A DNA stretch of 64,000 nt from Paludibacterium purpuratum (GCF_004363805.1 NZ_SNZP01000002.1:248001-312000), one strand, 5' to 3'; positions 17,975 through 28,969 are shown, numbered from the stretch's first letter. Translations and numbers: made by a program. Notes: generated by a model from the sequence alone, not told the origin.

Positions 17975-20166
17975 GCCTGCGCCTCCTTCTGCATGGCCGG
18001 GGGCGTCAGCGCGTCGAGCACCTGCTTCTTCGGACCGTCGGCAACCACCCTGCCGCCCTCGATCACGATGATGCGATCGACCAACTCGAGCACATCGGCC
18101 TGATGCGTCACGACCAGCAGCGTCTTACCGGCCATCACGCCGGACAATGCCTGGATCATGCGCCGGGCCTGCCCCGGGTCCATATTGCTGGTGGGTTCAT
18201 CCATGAGCAGGATCGTGGGCTCGGCGACCCAGGCGCGGGCGACGCATAGCGCGCGCCGTTGACCGCCGGACAAGGTGGCGCCGCGCTCGCCGATCGGCAT
18301 GTCGAAGCCGTCGGGATGCTGGTTGACGAACCGGCCGAGGCCGGCGATGTTGAGCGCCCGTTGCAGACGCCCCACCGGTACCTCCGGCCGGCCCAACGTC
18401 AGGTTGTGTCGCAACGAGCCGGACAACAGCAGGCTTTCTTGCGGCACGTAACCAACCTCGCGCCGCAACTCGTCCGGGTCGATCTGACGCAGATCGATGC
18501 CGTCGATCAACACCGTGCCCGCGCTCGGTTGATACAACCCCATGATCAGCTTCTGGATGGTGCTCTTGCCGGAACCGATGCTGCCGAGAATCGCTACGCG
18601 CTCGCCGGGCACGATACGCAGCGATACGCCGGAGAGCGCCGACAATTTGGCGCCGGGATAACCGAATTCCACGTTTTTAAGTTCGATGCCGCCGGCGAAA
18701 GGTGCGCGTGGCGCATAAACCATGGCGCTATCGCGTTCGGTGGGCAGCCGCATCACCGACTCGACCGACGCGAGCGAGGCGCGCGCCTGGTGATATTGCG
18801 TCAGCAGGTTGACCAATTGAGAAAGCGGCACCGTTGCGCGCGAGGACAGCATGCCGGCGGCGATGATGCCCCCCGCACTCGTGCGGCCGTCGAGAATCAG
18901 GTAGACCCCGAGCACCAGCGTGGCGAGATAAGTCGTCTGCTGCACGAAGCCCGCAAAGTGGCTGGTCAGTGCCGACAGGATCTTCAAGCGCGCGCCGGTC
19001 TGCGCCAGATAATGCGTACTGCGCTCCCAACGCGCTTGCTGTACGCCCTGGGCGGACTGCGACTTGATGGTCTCAAGCCCGGTCAGGCTCTCGATCAACA
19101 AGGCATTGCGCTCGGCGGATGCGCGCAGCGTCGATTCGGACAGGGTGCGCATGCGGCTGGCGGCGAACCACGCTTGCAACAACATCAACCCGGCAGCCAG
19201 GATGACCGGCACCGCGAACCAAGGCGACAACCACAATAGAATCAGCACGAAAATCAGCGTGAACGGCAGATCGACCAGGGTCGCCACCGAACTCGAGGCG
19301 ATGAAGTCGCGCACCGATTCGAAGGCACGCAAGTTGGCAGCGAAGGCCCCGACCGAAGGCGGCCGATGCTCGAGACGCAAGCCCAACACGCGCTCCATGA
19401 TGCGCGCCGACAAGTCGATGTCGATACGCTTGCCGGCCAAGTCGAGCAAATGCGAGCGTGCGAGCTTGAGCAGAAAGTCGAACACCTGCACCAAACCCGC
19501 GCCGACGGCCAGCACCCACAGCGTGGAGAACGCCAGGTTCGGCACCACGCGGTCGTAGATGTTCATGGTGACGATCGGCACCGCGAGCGCGCACAGGTTG
19601 ATCAAGAACGCGGCGAGGAATGCATCCCGATAAAGCGGCCAGCCTTTCCTCACAGCAAGCCAGAACCAATGGCCATCCGCTGCCGCCGCGGCGCGGCGCT
19701 CAGGCTGATAACGCGGCTTGACCAGAATGCACAGGCCACTATAGCGCTCGGCCAACTCCGACTGCAGCAGACGACTCGTGCCGTCGATGAGCGTGGGGGT
19801 GCGGATATGTGCGTAGCCCTGCTCGTCGCAGCGATCGAGCAGGCACGCCTGATCGTCCTGCAACAGCAACACGACCGGCAGCAGTTCCGGCCGCCAATCC
19901 GTCGCCGGCATACGCGCGATGCGCGCCGTCAGGCCTAGCCGGTCGGCAGCCCGCACGAACAACGAAGGGGTCAGTTTGCCCTCGGCTTCGGGCAGGCCAT
20001 TGAAAACGGTTTCCGGCTGCGGCGGCAGGCCGTAGTGTTGCGCCAGGGCCAGCAGGCATGCACGCAACGGATCCTGTCCGGGTTCTTTCGGTCGCAGTAC
20101 TTGTACTGGCTCGGCATGGGGGGGGAAATCGATCACAGTTATTCCGTCTTTTGTAAACGTTATCAA
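17971..20166 (-). CDS. lapB: LapB-like type I secretion ABC exporter with degenerate C39 domain
   Basis: Inner-membrane exporter ATPase, 731 aa. Residues 1-150 form a C39-like domain in which the catalytic Cys position is Pro (DPLRAC instead of DCGLAC), so it should bind rather than cut the substrate. Six membrane spans follow (about 180-450), then the nucleotide-binding domain with Walker A GSIGSGKST, signature LSGGQRRALCVARAW, Walker B LLMDEPTSNMD and H-loop VTHQAD. First gene of the minus-strand secretion operon. Promoter region 20167-20274 carries the TGAAATCGTTTT motif. Confidence 0.9.
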   Translation of the reverse strand: MITFTKDGITVIDFPPHAEPVQVLRPKEPGQDPLRACLLALAQHYGLPPQPETVFNGLPEAEGKLTPSLFVRAADRLGLTARIARMPATDWRPELLPVVLLLQDDQACLLDRCDEQGYAHIRTPTLIDGTSRLLQSELAERYSGLCILVKPRYQPERRAAAAADGHWFWLAVRKGWPLYRDAFLAAFLINLCALAVPIVTMNIYDRVVPNLAFSTLWVLAVGAGLVQVFDFLLKLARSHLLDLAGKRIDIDLSARIMERVLGLRLEHRPPSVGAFAANLRAFESVRDFIASSSVATLVDLPFTLIFVLILLWLSPWFAVPVILAAGLMLLQAWFAASRMRTLSESTLRASAERNALLIESLTGLETIKSQSAQGVQQARWERSTHYLAQTGARLKILSALTSHFAGFVQQTTYLATLVLGVYLILDGRTSAGGIIAAGMLSSRATVPLSQLVNLLTQYHQARASLASVESVMRLPTERDSAMVYAPRAPFAGGIELKNVEFGYPGAKLSALSGVSLRIVPGERVAILGSIGSGKSTIQKLIMGLYQPSAGTVLIDGIDLRQIDPDELRREVGYVPQESLLLSGSLRHNLTLGRPEVPVGRLQRALNIAGLGRFVNQHPDGFDMPIGERGATLSGGQRRALCVARAWVAEPTILLMDEPTSNMDPGQARRMIQALSGVMAGKTLLVVTHQADVLELVDRIIVIEGGRVVADGPKKQVLDALTPPAMQKEAQA

Positions 20167-20274
20167 ATACAGAGTTAACTTTCTGTACTCGATAATAAAC
20201 AGACGCTTACAAGACTAGCAATAGAGCATGAAATCGTTTTCTGTATTTCCCGACAAGTCTGTCAGCACGACAAG

Positions 20275-20302
20275 AAAAAAGCCCACCGGCAAGCCGGTGG
20301 GC
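20275..20302 (-). terminator. Terminator after clpB
   Basis: Inverted repeat GCCCACCGGC...GCCGGTGGGC (20281-20290 with 20293-20302) followed on the minus strand by TTTTTTC. It ends clpB transcription 23 bases after the stop and shields the secretion operon promoter. Confidence 0.85.
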
Positions 20303-20324
20303 TGTCAAAAACAAACGGCAAGAT

Positions 20325-22904
20325 TTAGTCGAAGACCAGCTGCTCGCCGCGCGCATCGATCAGCACGGTATCCTTGGGCGCATATTTGCCGCCGAGGATG
20401 GCGCGTGCCAGCGGGTTCTCGATCTCGTTCTGAATCGCCCGCTTGAGCGGTCGCGCGCCGTAGACCGGATCGAAGCCGGTATCGGCCAACAGCGCAAGCG
20501 CCTTGTCGCTGATTTGCAGATTGAGATCGAGCTTGGCCAGCCGCGCTTCCAAGGCCTTGAGCTGAATGCGGGCGATCGACTGGATATGCCGCTCGTCCAG
20601 GCCGTGGAACACCACCACGTCGTCGATACGGTTGACGAACTCCGGCCGGAAATAGCTCTTGACCTCCGCCATCACCGCCAGCTTGATCACCTGATAATCG
20701 TCGGTGGACATGGACTGGATCTGCTGGCTGCCGATATTGGAGGTCATCACCACCACGGTATTCTTGAAATCCACCGTGCGCCCCTGGCCGTCGGTCAGAC
20801 GGCCATCGTCCAGCACTTGCAGCAGGATATTGAACACATCCGGATGCGCTTTCTCGACTTCGTCGAGCAGGATCACGCTATAGGGTTTGCGACGGACCTG
20901 CTCGGTCAGATAGCCGCCCTCCTCGTAACCGACATAGCCCGGCGGCGCGCCGATCAACCGTGCCACGGCATGCTTTTCCATATACTCGGACATGTCGATG
21001 CGGATCAGGTGATCCTCCGAATCGAACAGGAACCCGGCCAGCGCCTTGCAAAGTTCGGTCTTGCCGACACCGGTCGGCCCGAGGAACAAGAAGCTGCCGT
21101 AAGGCCGATTCGGGTCGCCCAACCCGGAGCGCGAGCGGCGGATGGCGTCCGACACCACCCGGACCGCCTCGTCCTGACCGATCACGCGCTGATGCAAAGC
21201 GTCTTCCATGTGCAGCAGCTTTTCGCGCTCGCCAGTCAGCATTTTGGAAACCGGGATACCCGTCATACGGCTCACGACCTCGGCGATTTCCTCGGTGCCG
21301 ACTTGAGTGCGCAGCAGCCGATGTTGACGCGCATCCCGGCCATCGCCCGAAGCCTCCGCATCCTTGAGCTGGGCCTCCAGCTGCGGCAGTCGGCCGTATT
21401 GCATCTCCGCTAACTTCTGCCAATCGCCCTTGCGCTTAAGCTCTTCCATTTCGTTTTTCAGGCGGTCGATTTCCTCCTTGATGCTCTGACTGCCCTGCGC
21501 GCTGGCCTTCTCGGCTTTCCAGATTTCCTCCAGATCCGAGTACTCCTGGGTCAGACGCCCGATTTCTTCCTCGATCAGTCCCAAGCGCTTAACCGAAGCC
21601 TCATCGCTTTCCTTTCGAACCGCCTCGCGCTCGATCTTGAGTTGAATCATGCGACGGTCGAGCCGATCCATCTCTTCCGGCTTGGAATCGAGCTCCATTT
21701 TGATGCGACTGGCCGCTTCGTCGACCAAGTCGATCGCCTTGTCCGGCAGGAAACGGTCGGTAATGTAGCGCTGCGACAGCTCGGCCGCGGCGACGATGGC
21801 CGGGTCGGTAATGTCGACGCCATGGTGGATTTCGTATTTTTCCTTCAAGCCGCGCAAGATGGCGATGGTGTCTTCCACCGTCGGCTCGCCCACCAAGACT
21901 TTCTGGAAGCGGCGTTCCAACGCGGCGTCCTTTTCGATGTACTTACGGTACTCGTCAAGCGTGGTGGCGCCCAGGCAGTGCAATTCGCCGCGCGCCAGCG
22001 CCGGCTTGAGCATATTGCCGGCGTCGATCGCGCCCTCGGCCTTGCCCGCGCCGACCAAGGTATGGATCTCGTCGATGAAGATCAGGGTATTGCCCTCATC
22101 CTGGGCCAGGTCGCTAAGCACGGCCTTCAACCGTTCCTCGAACTCGCCGCGGTATTTGGCGCCGGCAAGCAAAGCGGCCAGATCGAGCACCAACAAGCGC
22201 TTGTGCTTGAGCCCTTCCGGCACTTCGCCGTTGACGATACGCTGGGCCAACCCCTCGACAATGGCGGTCTTGCCGACGCCGGGCTCGCCGATCAGCACGG
22301 GATTGTTTTTGGTACGGCGCTGCAACACTTGGATGGCGCGGCGGATTTCGTCGTCGCGACCGATGACGGGGTCGAGCTTGCCTTGCCGGGCGCGCTCGGT
22401 CAGATCGAGGGTGTATTTTTTCAGCGCTTCGCGCTGGCTTTCGGCATCGGCCGACGCCACGTTCTGACCGCCGCGCACCGCGTCGATGGCCGCTTCAATC
22501 GCGGCCGGGCTCGCGCCGTGCTCCTTGAACAAGCGGCCGAGCTCGCTTTTGTCCTGGGCTAACGCCAACAGAATCATTTCGCTGGCGACAAACTCGTCGC
22601 CGCGCTTCATGGCGGCCTTGTCGGCCAAGTTCAGTAGATTGGCCAAGTCGCGCGACACGGTGATCTCGCCGCCGATGCCCTGCACTTTCGGCAAGCGCTC
22701 GACTAGGCTCTTCACCGCAAGCTTGAGGCCTGGCACATTGACGCCAGCACGCGCCAACAGGCCGGCCATGCCGCTCTCGGCATCGTCCAGCATGCTAAGC
22801 AGCAGATGGGCCGGCTCGATAAATCCGCATTCGCGCGCAATCGCCAGGCTCTGAGCATCCCCCAGCGCCTGCTGTAGTTTGGTCGTCAGTTTGTCGTAGC
22901 GCAT
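20325..22904 (-). CDS. clpB: ATP-dependent disaggregase ClpB
   Basis: Hexameric AAA+ chaperone that rescues aggregated proteins with DnaK. 859 aa, full length. N-domain repeats at 1-145, AAA-1 with [14 protein letters not shown], the coiled-coil middle domain (about 410-530), AAA-2 with [14 protein letters not shown] and the C-terminal D2 small domain. It lacks the ClpP-docking IGL loop, as expected for ClpB. A CTTGAAA box upstream suggests heat-shock control. Confidence 0.96.
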   Translation of the reverse strand: MRYDKLTTKLQQALGDAQSLAIARECGFIEPAHLLLSMLDDAESGMAGLLARAGVNVPGLKLAVKSLVERLPKVQGIGGEITVSRDLANLLNLADKAAMKRGDEFVASEMILLALAQDKSELGRLFKEHGASPAAIEAAIDAVRGGQNVASADAESQREALKKYTLDLTERARQGKLDPVIGRDDEIRRAIQVLQRRTKNNPVLIGEPGVGKTAIVEGLAQRIVNGEVPEGLKHKRLLVLDLAALLAGAKYRGEFEERLKAVLSDLAQDEGNTLIFIDEIHTLVGAGKAEGAIDAGNMLKPALARGELHCLGATTLDEYRKYIEKDAALERRFQKVLVGEPTVEDTIAILRGLKEKYEIHHGVDITDPAIVAAAELSQRYITDRFLPDKAIDLVDEAASRIKMELDSKPEEMDRLDRRMIQLKIEREAVRKESDEASVKRLGLIEEEIGRLTQEYSDLEEIWKAEKASAQGSQSIKEEIDRLKNEMEELKRKGDWQKLAEMQYGRLPQLEAQLKDAEASGDGRDARQHRLLRTQVGTEEIAEVVSRMTGIPVSKMLTGEREKLLHMEDALHQRVIGQDEAVRVVSDAIRRSRSGLGDPNRPYGSFLFLGPTGVGKTELCKALAGFLFDSEDHLIRIDMSEYMEKHAVARLIGAPPGYVGYEEGGYLTEQVRRKPYSVILLDEVEKAHPDVFNILLQVLDDGRLTDGQGRTVDFKNTVVVMTSNIGSQQIQSMSTDDYQVIKLAVMAEVKSYFRPEFVNRIDDVVVFHGLDERHIQSIARIQLKALEARLAKLDLNLQISDKALALLADTGFDPVYGARPLKRAIQNEIENPLARAILGGKYAPKDTVLIDARGEQLVFD

Positions 22905-22935
22905 CGTGCACTCCTGTCATTCGTTGATACCCCCT

Positions 22936-22964
22936 AGTTTGGGCGGAGCTCAGCACATTTCAAG
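22936..22964 (-). promoter_or_regulatory. Candidate sigma-32 heat-shock promoter for clpB
   Basis: On the minus strand CTTGAAA (22958-22964) is followed after 14 bases by CCCAAACT (22936-22943). This fits the RpoH consensus CTTGAAA-N13-15-CCCCATNT well in the -35 box and fairly in the -10 box. It lies 32-60 bases before the clpB ATG. Confidence 0.65.
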
Positions 22965-22995
22965 AGCGCGTTAAGGCATGCCGCATACTACATAG

Positions 22996-24648
22996 TCATA
23001 CTGTGAATTTTCCGATTTCGGTCTGTAGATCCTTGGCCAACTGCGCCAGACGAACGGCCGCCTGCGAGGCTGAGTCCACCACCGTAGTGTTTTCCTGAGT
23101 GCTCTGAGCGATGCGCTCGATGCTGGACGATATCTCCTGGCTGGCGACGCTCTGCTCCGACAGCGCATGGGAGATGGAACTCACGCCGGCAATCATCTGC
23201 TCGGCACCGCCGTTGATGTCTTGTACCGACAACACCGCCTGTCCCGCGCGATCGGAACCGTCCTTGACCAGTTTCGCAGCGCCTTCCATGCCATGGATGG
23301 CGGCATCGGCACCGGATTGAATCTTTTCCGCCATTTGCGAGATTTCCACGGTCGAAGAAGCGGTACGCTCCGCGAGCTTACGCACCTCGTCGGCCACGAC
23401 GGCAAAGCCGCGCCCCTGTTCACCGGCTCGTGCCGCCTCAATGGCGGCATTCAGTGCCAACAGATTGGTCTGGTCGGCGATATCGCGCACCACCAGCACG
23501 ATGCTCTGAATCTGTTGCGACTGCGCGCCCAACTCGCGAATCATCTCCTGCGCCGACAACACCGAATTGGACAGCGATTGCATATCGGCCACCATGGTGC
23601 GCATGGCACCGCTCTCGCCCGATAGCGATTTCATGTTTTCGGAGATGACCTTCACCTCGCGCGCGCTATCGGAAACATGCTGGATACTGGCCGACATCTG
23701 CTCGATCGCCGCGGCGACGCTTGCCGCCGACTCGGACTGCTGGTGCGAGCTATGGGATACTTGAGACGAAACCCGCGCCTGCTGGTCCGCCGCGGTCGAT
23801 AAGCCCTCCGACACCGCACGCATATTGCCGACGATCTGACGCAAGCCCTGGCGCATGGTCTCCATCGAGGCCATCAGGCTATCGCTGCCGCCCTGGCTGG
23901 CGATGGCAACCGCCAAGTTGCCCGAGGCCATGGCATGCGCGACCCGCGCGCCGTCGCTCGGTTCGCCGCCCAACTGGGCGAGAATCGTGCGCGTGGCGAC
24001 CACGGCGATCGCCAGCACCGCGACCACCACCAATGCCAGCGCAATGCCGAACACAATCAACGCTTGGCCGAAAGTCGTACTCAGCACCGCGATCTCTTCG
24101 TCGGACGACTGCAGCGAGGCTTTCTCTATCTTCTGCGCGTAGGCACTCAAGGCATCGGTCATCGGCCGATCCATGCCGGCGACCAGCTTGTCGACCACAT
24201 GTGCGGCATTCGGGTCGGCCTTATCGTAATGGCTCAACGCCTCGCGGTATTTCTGGCCAAAAGCCTGGTGCGTCGCCAACAGCCCGTCGATCTCGCCGGC
24301 CAGATCGGTACGCTCCAGCGACTTCAGGCCGTCCTGCGCTTTGTGCAAATGGTCGTCCATGGCGGCTTCGCGCGTCTGGAAATTACCGAAATACTTATCG
24401 AATTTAGCGGGATCGTTACCGCGCAGCAGCGTGTCTTTCCACTCCTGCACTTGCTTCTTGAACTCCAGATTGGCGGACTCGACCTCCAGCAGCACATGCA
24501 TGCCTTGTCCTTCTCGGGCGAAAGCCGCCACCGCTCTAGCTTGTTGCGCCTTGAGCTGATAGGCGCCGAACCCCGCCACCAGCAACACGCCCACGATCCC
24601 CACCGCCGCAATCAACAACAATACCTGTCTCACCGTCAGGTTTTTCAT
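22996..24648 (-). CDS. Methyl-accepting chemotaxis protein
   Basis: Membrane chemoreceptor of 550 aa. The first membrane span is at about residues 8-30, a periplasmic helical sensor domain covers 31-190 and the second span is near 195-220. A short HAMP-like linker and a cytoplasmic signalling domain follow, with the conserved hairpin tip [20 protein letters not shown] that contacts CheA/CheW. The start is the ATG at 24648, preceded by GAGGG. No chemotaxis genes adjoin it. Ligand unknown. Confidence 0.9.
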   Translation of the reverse strand: MKNLTVRQVLLLIAAVGIVGVLLVAGFGAYQLKAQQARAVAAFAREGQGMHVLLEVESANLEFKKQVQEWKDTLLRGNDPAKFDKYFGNFQTREAAMDDHLHKAQDGLKSLERTDLAGEIDGLLATHQAFGQKYREALSHYDKADPNAAHVVDKLVAGMDRPMTDALSAYAQKIEKASLQSSDEEIAVLSTTFGQALIVFGIALALVVVAVLAIAVVATRTILAQLGGEPSDGARVAHAMASGNLAVAIASQGGSDSLMASMETMRQGLRQIVGNMRAVSEGLSTAADQQARVSSQVSHSSHQQSESAASVAAAIEQMSASIQHVSDSAREVKVISENMKSLSGESGAMRTMVADMQSLSNSVLSAQEMIRELGAQSQQIQSIVLVVRDIADQTNLLALNAAIEAARAGEQGRGFAVVADEVRKLAERTASSTVEISQMAEKIQSGADAAIHGMEGAAKLVKDGSDRAGQAVLSVQDINGGAEQMIAGVSSISHALSEQSVASQEISSSIERIAQSTQENTTVVDSASQAAVRLAQLAKDLQTEIGKFTV

Positions 24649-24732
24649 AACAGAGCCCTCTCCCAAAGTATGCCCTCGCTACACCTTGTTCATAGCAGCC
24701 TTTCGCTGCACTTACGCTTTATTCCAGCGTTT

Positions 24733-25773
24733 TTAGCGAACAATGACCTGCGCCGTACCCGGTGCAAGCCATCCGATCACTGCGGCATCGCGAAAACCGC
24801 TGGCATGAAACCGTTGTAGCACTTCGTTGGCAAGCTCCGGCGCCACACTGACCAGCAAACCACCGCTGGTCTGCGGGTCGGCCAAGAGTCTGCGTTGCCA
24901 ATCGGGTAAGTCCGGCGCGCAGTCCAAGTCGGCGGCAAAGCTCTGTAAATTGCGTTCGATGGCTCCCGGGCCGATGCCCTGTTCGGCAAATGGCCGTGCA
25001 CTCGGCATGATCGGCAAGGTCGATAGGTCGAGTCGCGCACTGAGTCCGGCACCACGGCACAGCTCCAGCAAGTGCCCCAGCAACCCGAAGCCGGTGACGT
25101 CGGTCAGCGCGTGCACACCGTCGAGCGCGGCCAATTCGCTGCCGATCCGGTTGAGCTGCGTGGTGACCTCGATCAAAGCGCGGTAGCCCGCCCGGTCAAG
25201 CAATCCCTTCTTCATCGCCTGGGCCAGGATGCCGATGCCGAGCGGTTTGCCGAGAATCAGGACGTCGCCATCGCGCGCGGCACTGTTGCGCTTGAGCCGG
25301 TCTGGATGAACGACGCCGAGCGCCACCAGACCGTAGATCGGTTCCGGCGAGTCGATGGAGTGCCCGCCGGCGATGGGGATACCGGCCTCGGCGCAAACCG
25401 ACTCGCCGCCGGCCAGGATGGCACGGATGGTGTCGAGCGGCAGCACGTTGACCGGCATGCCGACGATGGCCAACGCCATGATCGGGGTGGCGCCCATGGC
25501 ATAGATATCGGATAGTGCGTTGGTGGCGGCGATGCGGCCGAAATCGCGCGCGTCGTCGACGATCGGCATGAAGAAATCGGTGGTGGCGACGATGGCCTGC
25601 TGGTCGTTGAGCCGATAGACCGCCGCGTCATCGCTGGTATCCAGGCCGACAAGCAGGTCGGGAAACGGCGTTTTGTCGCGCGCGTCGGCCAGAATCGATT
25701 GCAGAACGGCGGGAGCGATTTTGCACCCGCAACCGCCGCCATGCGACAATTGCGTCAATTTAATATCGGCCAT
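24733..25773 (-). CDS. selD: Selenide, water dikinase SelD
   Basis: Makes selenophosphate from selenide and ATP, the selenium donor for selenouridine in tRNA and for selenocysteine. 346 aa. The N-terminal catalytic segment HGGGCGCKIAP carries Cys (not Sec) at the active site, followed by the AIR-synthase fold with DVTGFGLLGHL. The start is the ATG at 25773 with GGAGG upstream. It is back-to-back with mnmH, which uses its product; the two starts are only 22 bases apart. Confidence 0.95.
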   Translation of the reverse strand: MADIKLTQLSHGGGCGCKIAPAVLQSILADARDKTPFPDLLVGLDTSDDAAVYRLNDQQAIVATTDFFMPIVDDARDFGRIAATNALSDIYAMGATPIMALAIVGMPVNVLPLDTIRAILAGGESVCAEAGIPIAGGHSIDSPEPIYGLVALGVVHPDRLKRNSAARDGDVLILGKPLGIGILAQAMKKGLLDRAGYRALIEVTTQLNRIGSELAALDGVHALTDVTGFGLLGHLLELCRGAGLSARLDLSTLPIMPSARPFAEQGIGPGAIERNLQSFAADLDCAPDLPDWQRRLLADPQTSGGLLVSVAPELANEVLQRFHASGFRDAAVIGWLAPGTAQVIVR

Positions 25774-25795
25774 GCCGTACACCTCCACTGAAGCC

Positions 25796-26824
25796 ATGTT
25801 TTTCAAGGTCGCGACCCTAGCACAGCTCGGTGAATTTGACGAGATTATCGACGTACGCTCGCCAAGTGAATTTGCCGAAGATCATATTCCCGGCGCATCT
25901 TCATGCCCGGTACTCGACGACGACGAGCGTGCACGCGTCGGTACGCTGTACTGCCAGCAATCGCCGTTCGCTGCGCGCAGAGTTGGCGCCGCGCTGGTGG
26001 CGCGCAATATCGCACACCATATAGAGAGTCGCTTTCATGATCGTCCGAAATCCTGGCGCCCGCTGATCTATTGTTGGCGCGGCGGCCAGCGTTCCGCTGC
26101 GATGGCGCTGGTTCTCGGACAAGTCGGCTGGGCCGCGCACCAATTGGAAAAGGGCTACAAGGGCTACCGGCAGCAGGTATTGGCCGACCTCGACCGTCTA
26201 CCGGCCGACATCGATTTCCGCGTATTGACCGGGCCGACCGGTTCCGGCAAAAGCCGCTTGCTGGACGCGCTCGCGTACCAAGGCCGACAGGTGCTGGATC
26301 TGGAACGGCTGGCGTGTCATCGAGGCTCGGTTTTGGGACAGGTGCCCGGCCAGACCCAGCCGAGCCAAAAAGCGTTTGAAACCGGGCTCTGCCAAGCGCT
26401 GGCCGCTTTCGATCCGGCTCAACCGGTCTACGTTGAAGCCGAAAGCCGCCATATCGGCCGACTGACCCTACCCAATGCCCTGTTGGCCGCGATGCACTGC
26501 GCGCCCTCGATCCGGCTCGTTGTGCCGTTACCGGAACGGGTGCGCTTCCTGCTGCAAGACTATGCCTTCCTGACCGAGAATCCCGCGCTACTGCAACAGC
26601 AGCTCGACCGCTTGAAGACGCTCTATCCGCGCGAGCAGTGGGAAACCTGGCACGCACTGATCCAGGCAGGACGCTATGCCGAGTTGGTGCAGGTCTTGCT
26701 CGAACGACACTACGATCCGCTCTACCTGCGCGCCACCGGCAAGCACTTCACTGTCGAGACGCGGACACTGAGCTTGGCCGATATCGGCGAATCGGCACTC
26801 GGACACGCGGCGTCTATGCTATAG
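25796..26824 (+). CDS. mnmH: tRNA 2-selenouridine synthase MnmH (SelU)
   Basis: Replaces sulfur of 2-thiouridine at tRNA position 34 by selenium through a geranylated intermediate. 342 aa. An N-terminal rhodanese domain (about 1-120) has the active Cys93 in IYCWRGGQRS. A P-loop domain follows with GPTGSGKS (146-153). The start is set at 25796 from family length; an in-frame ATG at 25772 would overlap the selD start codon. Neither has a strong ribosome site. mnmC follows 46 bases downstream. Confidence 0.92.
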   Translation: MFFKVATLAQLGEFDEIIDVRSPSEFAEDHIPGASSCPVLDDDERARVGTLYCQQSPFAARRVGAALVARNIAHHIESRFHDRPKSWRPLIYCWRGGQRSAAMALVLGQVGWAAHQLEKGYKGYRQQVLADLDRLPADIDFRVLTGPTGSGKSRLLDALAYQGRQVLDLERLACHRGSVLGQVPGQTQPSQKAFETGLCQALAAFDPAQPVYVEAESRHIGRLTLPNALLAAMHCAPSIRLVVPLPERVRFLLQDYAFLTENPALLQQQLDRLKTLYPREQWETWHALIQAGRYAELVQVLLERHYDPLYLRATGKHFTVETRTLSLADIGESALGHAASML

Positions 26825-26870
26825 ACCAGAAGAGGCTGATGTTTTCCATTTCATTTTTTCGCAGACCCTC

Positions 26871-28868
26871 ATGACGCAAACCGCACAACTCGACTGGCCT
26901 GACGGGCTGCCCTACTCCACGGCCTTTGGCGACGTGTACTTTTCTCGCGACAGCGGCCTGGAAGAAACCCGCCATGTTTTCGTCGACAACAATCGGCTGC
27001 CCGAACGCTTTGCCGCCTTGCAGGCAAACCAGGTGTTCACGATCGGCGAAACCGGCTTCGGCACTGGATTGAACTTCCTCTGCGCTTGGCAGAGCTTTCG
27101 TCGGCACGCACCGGCCGACGCCCGTCTGTCGTTCGTGACGGTGGAAAAATTTCCGCTCGCGGCGGCCGATTTGAAACGGGCATTGGCACTCTGGCCGGAT
27201 CTGGCCCGCGAAGCCGACGAACTGTGTGCCCGCTACACAGCGCCCCCCTCGGGCTGGCACCGTTTCGTACTCGACCAGGGGCGTGTCTGCCTCACCCTGA
27301 TCGTCGGCGATGCCGTTCAATGTCTGCCACAAATCGATGCCAGGATCGATGCCTGGTTTCTGGACGGCTTTGCGCCGGCCAAAAACCCCGACATGTGGTC
27401 CGACATGCTATTCGGGGCCATGGCACAACTGTCCGCGCCGGGCGCGAGCTTCGCCACCTTCACCAGTGCCGGTTTCGTGCGCCGAGGTCTGCAGCAGGCG
27501 GGATTCGCGGTGGAAAAGGTCGCCGGCTACGGCAGCAAACGCGAGATGAGCCGTGGTGTTTTCCAAGGCAACGGTACGCCGCCCGCCTGGCAGGCCCCCT
27601 GGTTTGCGTACCCGCGCCTGCCGGCCGACGCCGAACGGCGCGCCGTCGTCGTCGGCGGCGGCGTAGCCGGTGCGGCTAGCGCCAGGAGCTTGGCCAATCG
27701 CGGCTGGCAGGTCACCCTGATCGAACGGCATCCGACGCTGGCTCGCGAGGGATCGGGCAACGTTCAAGGTATCCTGTATGCGCGCTTATCGGCACACGGC
27801 ACACCGCTGACCCAACTGGTGCTCGCCGGCTACCGCTATTCGCTGATGTTGTTGCAACAGTGGTTCGCCGACCAACCGCAGGCCTGGAGCCAAACCGGCG
27901 TCCTGCAACTGCCGGTGGACGACGACGAGCGCCAGAAGCAACAGGCGCTGCTCGCCAGCGGTCTGGCAGGCGACTGGATCGAATGGTTGAACCGCGAAGC
28001 CGCCAGCCAGCGCGCCGGTATCGAACTGCCGCAAGGCGGCCTGTTCTTCCCGCATGCCGGCTGGCTGCATCCGCCCGCCCTGGCGCGGGCGCTATGCGAG
28101 CACCCCAATATCGAGATCAGAACCGACACCTCGGTGCTTGAGCTGTCGCGCAGCGAATCGGAAGGCCAATGGATCGTTTGCGGCGAATCGGGCGCGATGG
28201 CGTTGGGCACCGTGGTGGTGCTGGCAGGCGCCGCCGACAGCGCCGCCTTCGATAGCACCAGTCATCTACCGCTCAAGCGTATCCGCGGCCAAGTCACCCA
28301 TCTGCCGGCCACGGCCGATAGCCAAGTACTGCGCACCGTGCTGTGCCACGAAGGCTATATCGCACCGGCCCTGCAAGGCATGCACACCCTGGGGGCCAGT
28401 TTCAAGTTCAATGTCGATCATTTGCAGTTGACCGCCGAGGAGCATCAGGAAAATCTGGACATGCTACTCGCCATGGCACCCGCGCTGCATCACGCCACCC
28501 ATGCCGACACACTGGACATCACCCGGCTAGGCGGGCGCGCCGCCTGGCGTTGCACCAGCCCCGACTACCTGCCGCTGATCGGTCCGGTGGTGCCGTTGCG
28601 CGATTTTGTCCGCACCTACGCCTCGCTGGCGCTCGACGCCTCGCACAAGCCGACCACCCCTGCCCCCTGGGCGCCGGGCCTATACGTCAACACCGCGCAC
28701 GGTTCGCGCGGCATGATCACCGCACCGTTATCGGGCGAAATCCTCGCCGCGCAGATCGAAGGCGAGCCGGCCCCGCTGTCGAGTGCGCTGATGCAGGCCT
28801 TGCATCCGAATCGTTTTGCATGGCGTCGTCTTATCCGCGGCAAAATCGACCCGGCGGAATACTTGTGA
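26871..28868 (+). CDS. mnmC: Bifunctional tRNA U34 modification enzyme MnmC
   Basis: Converts cmnm5(s2)U34 to nm5 and then mnm5(s2)U34 in tRNA. 665 aa fusion. The N-terminal SAM-dependent methyltransferase (MnmC2/MnmD, about 1-240) has GETGFGTGLNFL at 59-70. The C-terminal FAD oxidoreductase (MnmC1, about 258-665) has the dinucleotide motif VVVGGGVAGAASA. It works on the same wobble uridine as the mnmH product just upstream and is probably co-transcribed with it. Confidence 0.95.
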   Translation: MTQTAQLDWPDGLPYSTAFGDVYFSRDSGLEETRHVFVDNNRLPERFAALQANQVFTIGETGFGTGLNFLCAWQSFRRHAPADARLSFVTVEKFPLAAADLKRALALWPDLAREADELCARYTAPPSGWHRFVLDQGRVCLTLIVGDAVQCLPQIDARIDAWFLDGFAPAKNPDMWSDMLFGAMAQLSAPGASFATFTSAGFVRRGLQQAGFAVEKVAGYGSKREMSRGVFQGNGTPPAWQAPWFAYPRLPADAERRAVVVGGGVAGAASARSLANRGWQVTLIERHPTLAREGSGNVQGILYARLSAHGTPLTQLVLAGYRYSLMLLQQWFADQPQAWSQTGVLQLPVDDDERQKQQALLASGLAGDWIEWLNREAASQRAGIELPQGGLFFPHAGWLHPPALARALCEHPNIEIRTDTSVLELSRSESEGQWIVCGESGAMALGTVVVLAGAADSAAFDSTSHLPLKRIRGQVTHLPATADSQVLRTVLCHEGYIAPALQGMHTLGASFKFNVDHLQLTAEEHQENLDMLLAMAPALHHATHADTLDITRLGGRAAWRCTSPDYLPLIGPVVPLRDFVRTYASLALDASHKPTTPAPWAPGLYVNTAHGSRGMITAPLSGEILAAQIEGEPAPLSSALMQALHPNRFAWRRLIRGKIDPAEYL

Positions 28869-28969
28869 GGCTGGCCTGCCGTAAAAAACATAAAGTGGCT
28901 CTATGACCGCCCCAGGCGCCGCAATATCATTTTCGGCAAAACGTCAATGAATGGGTGGATGGAGTCTTT

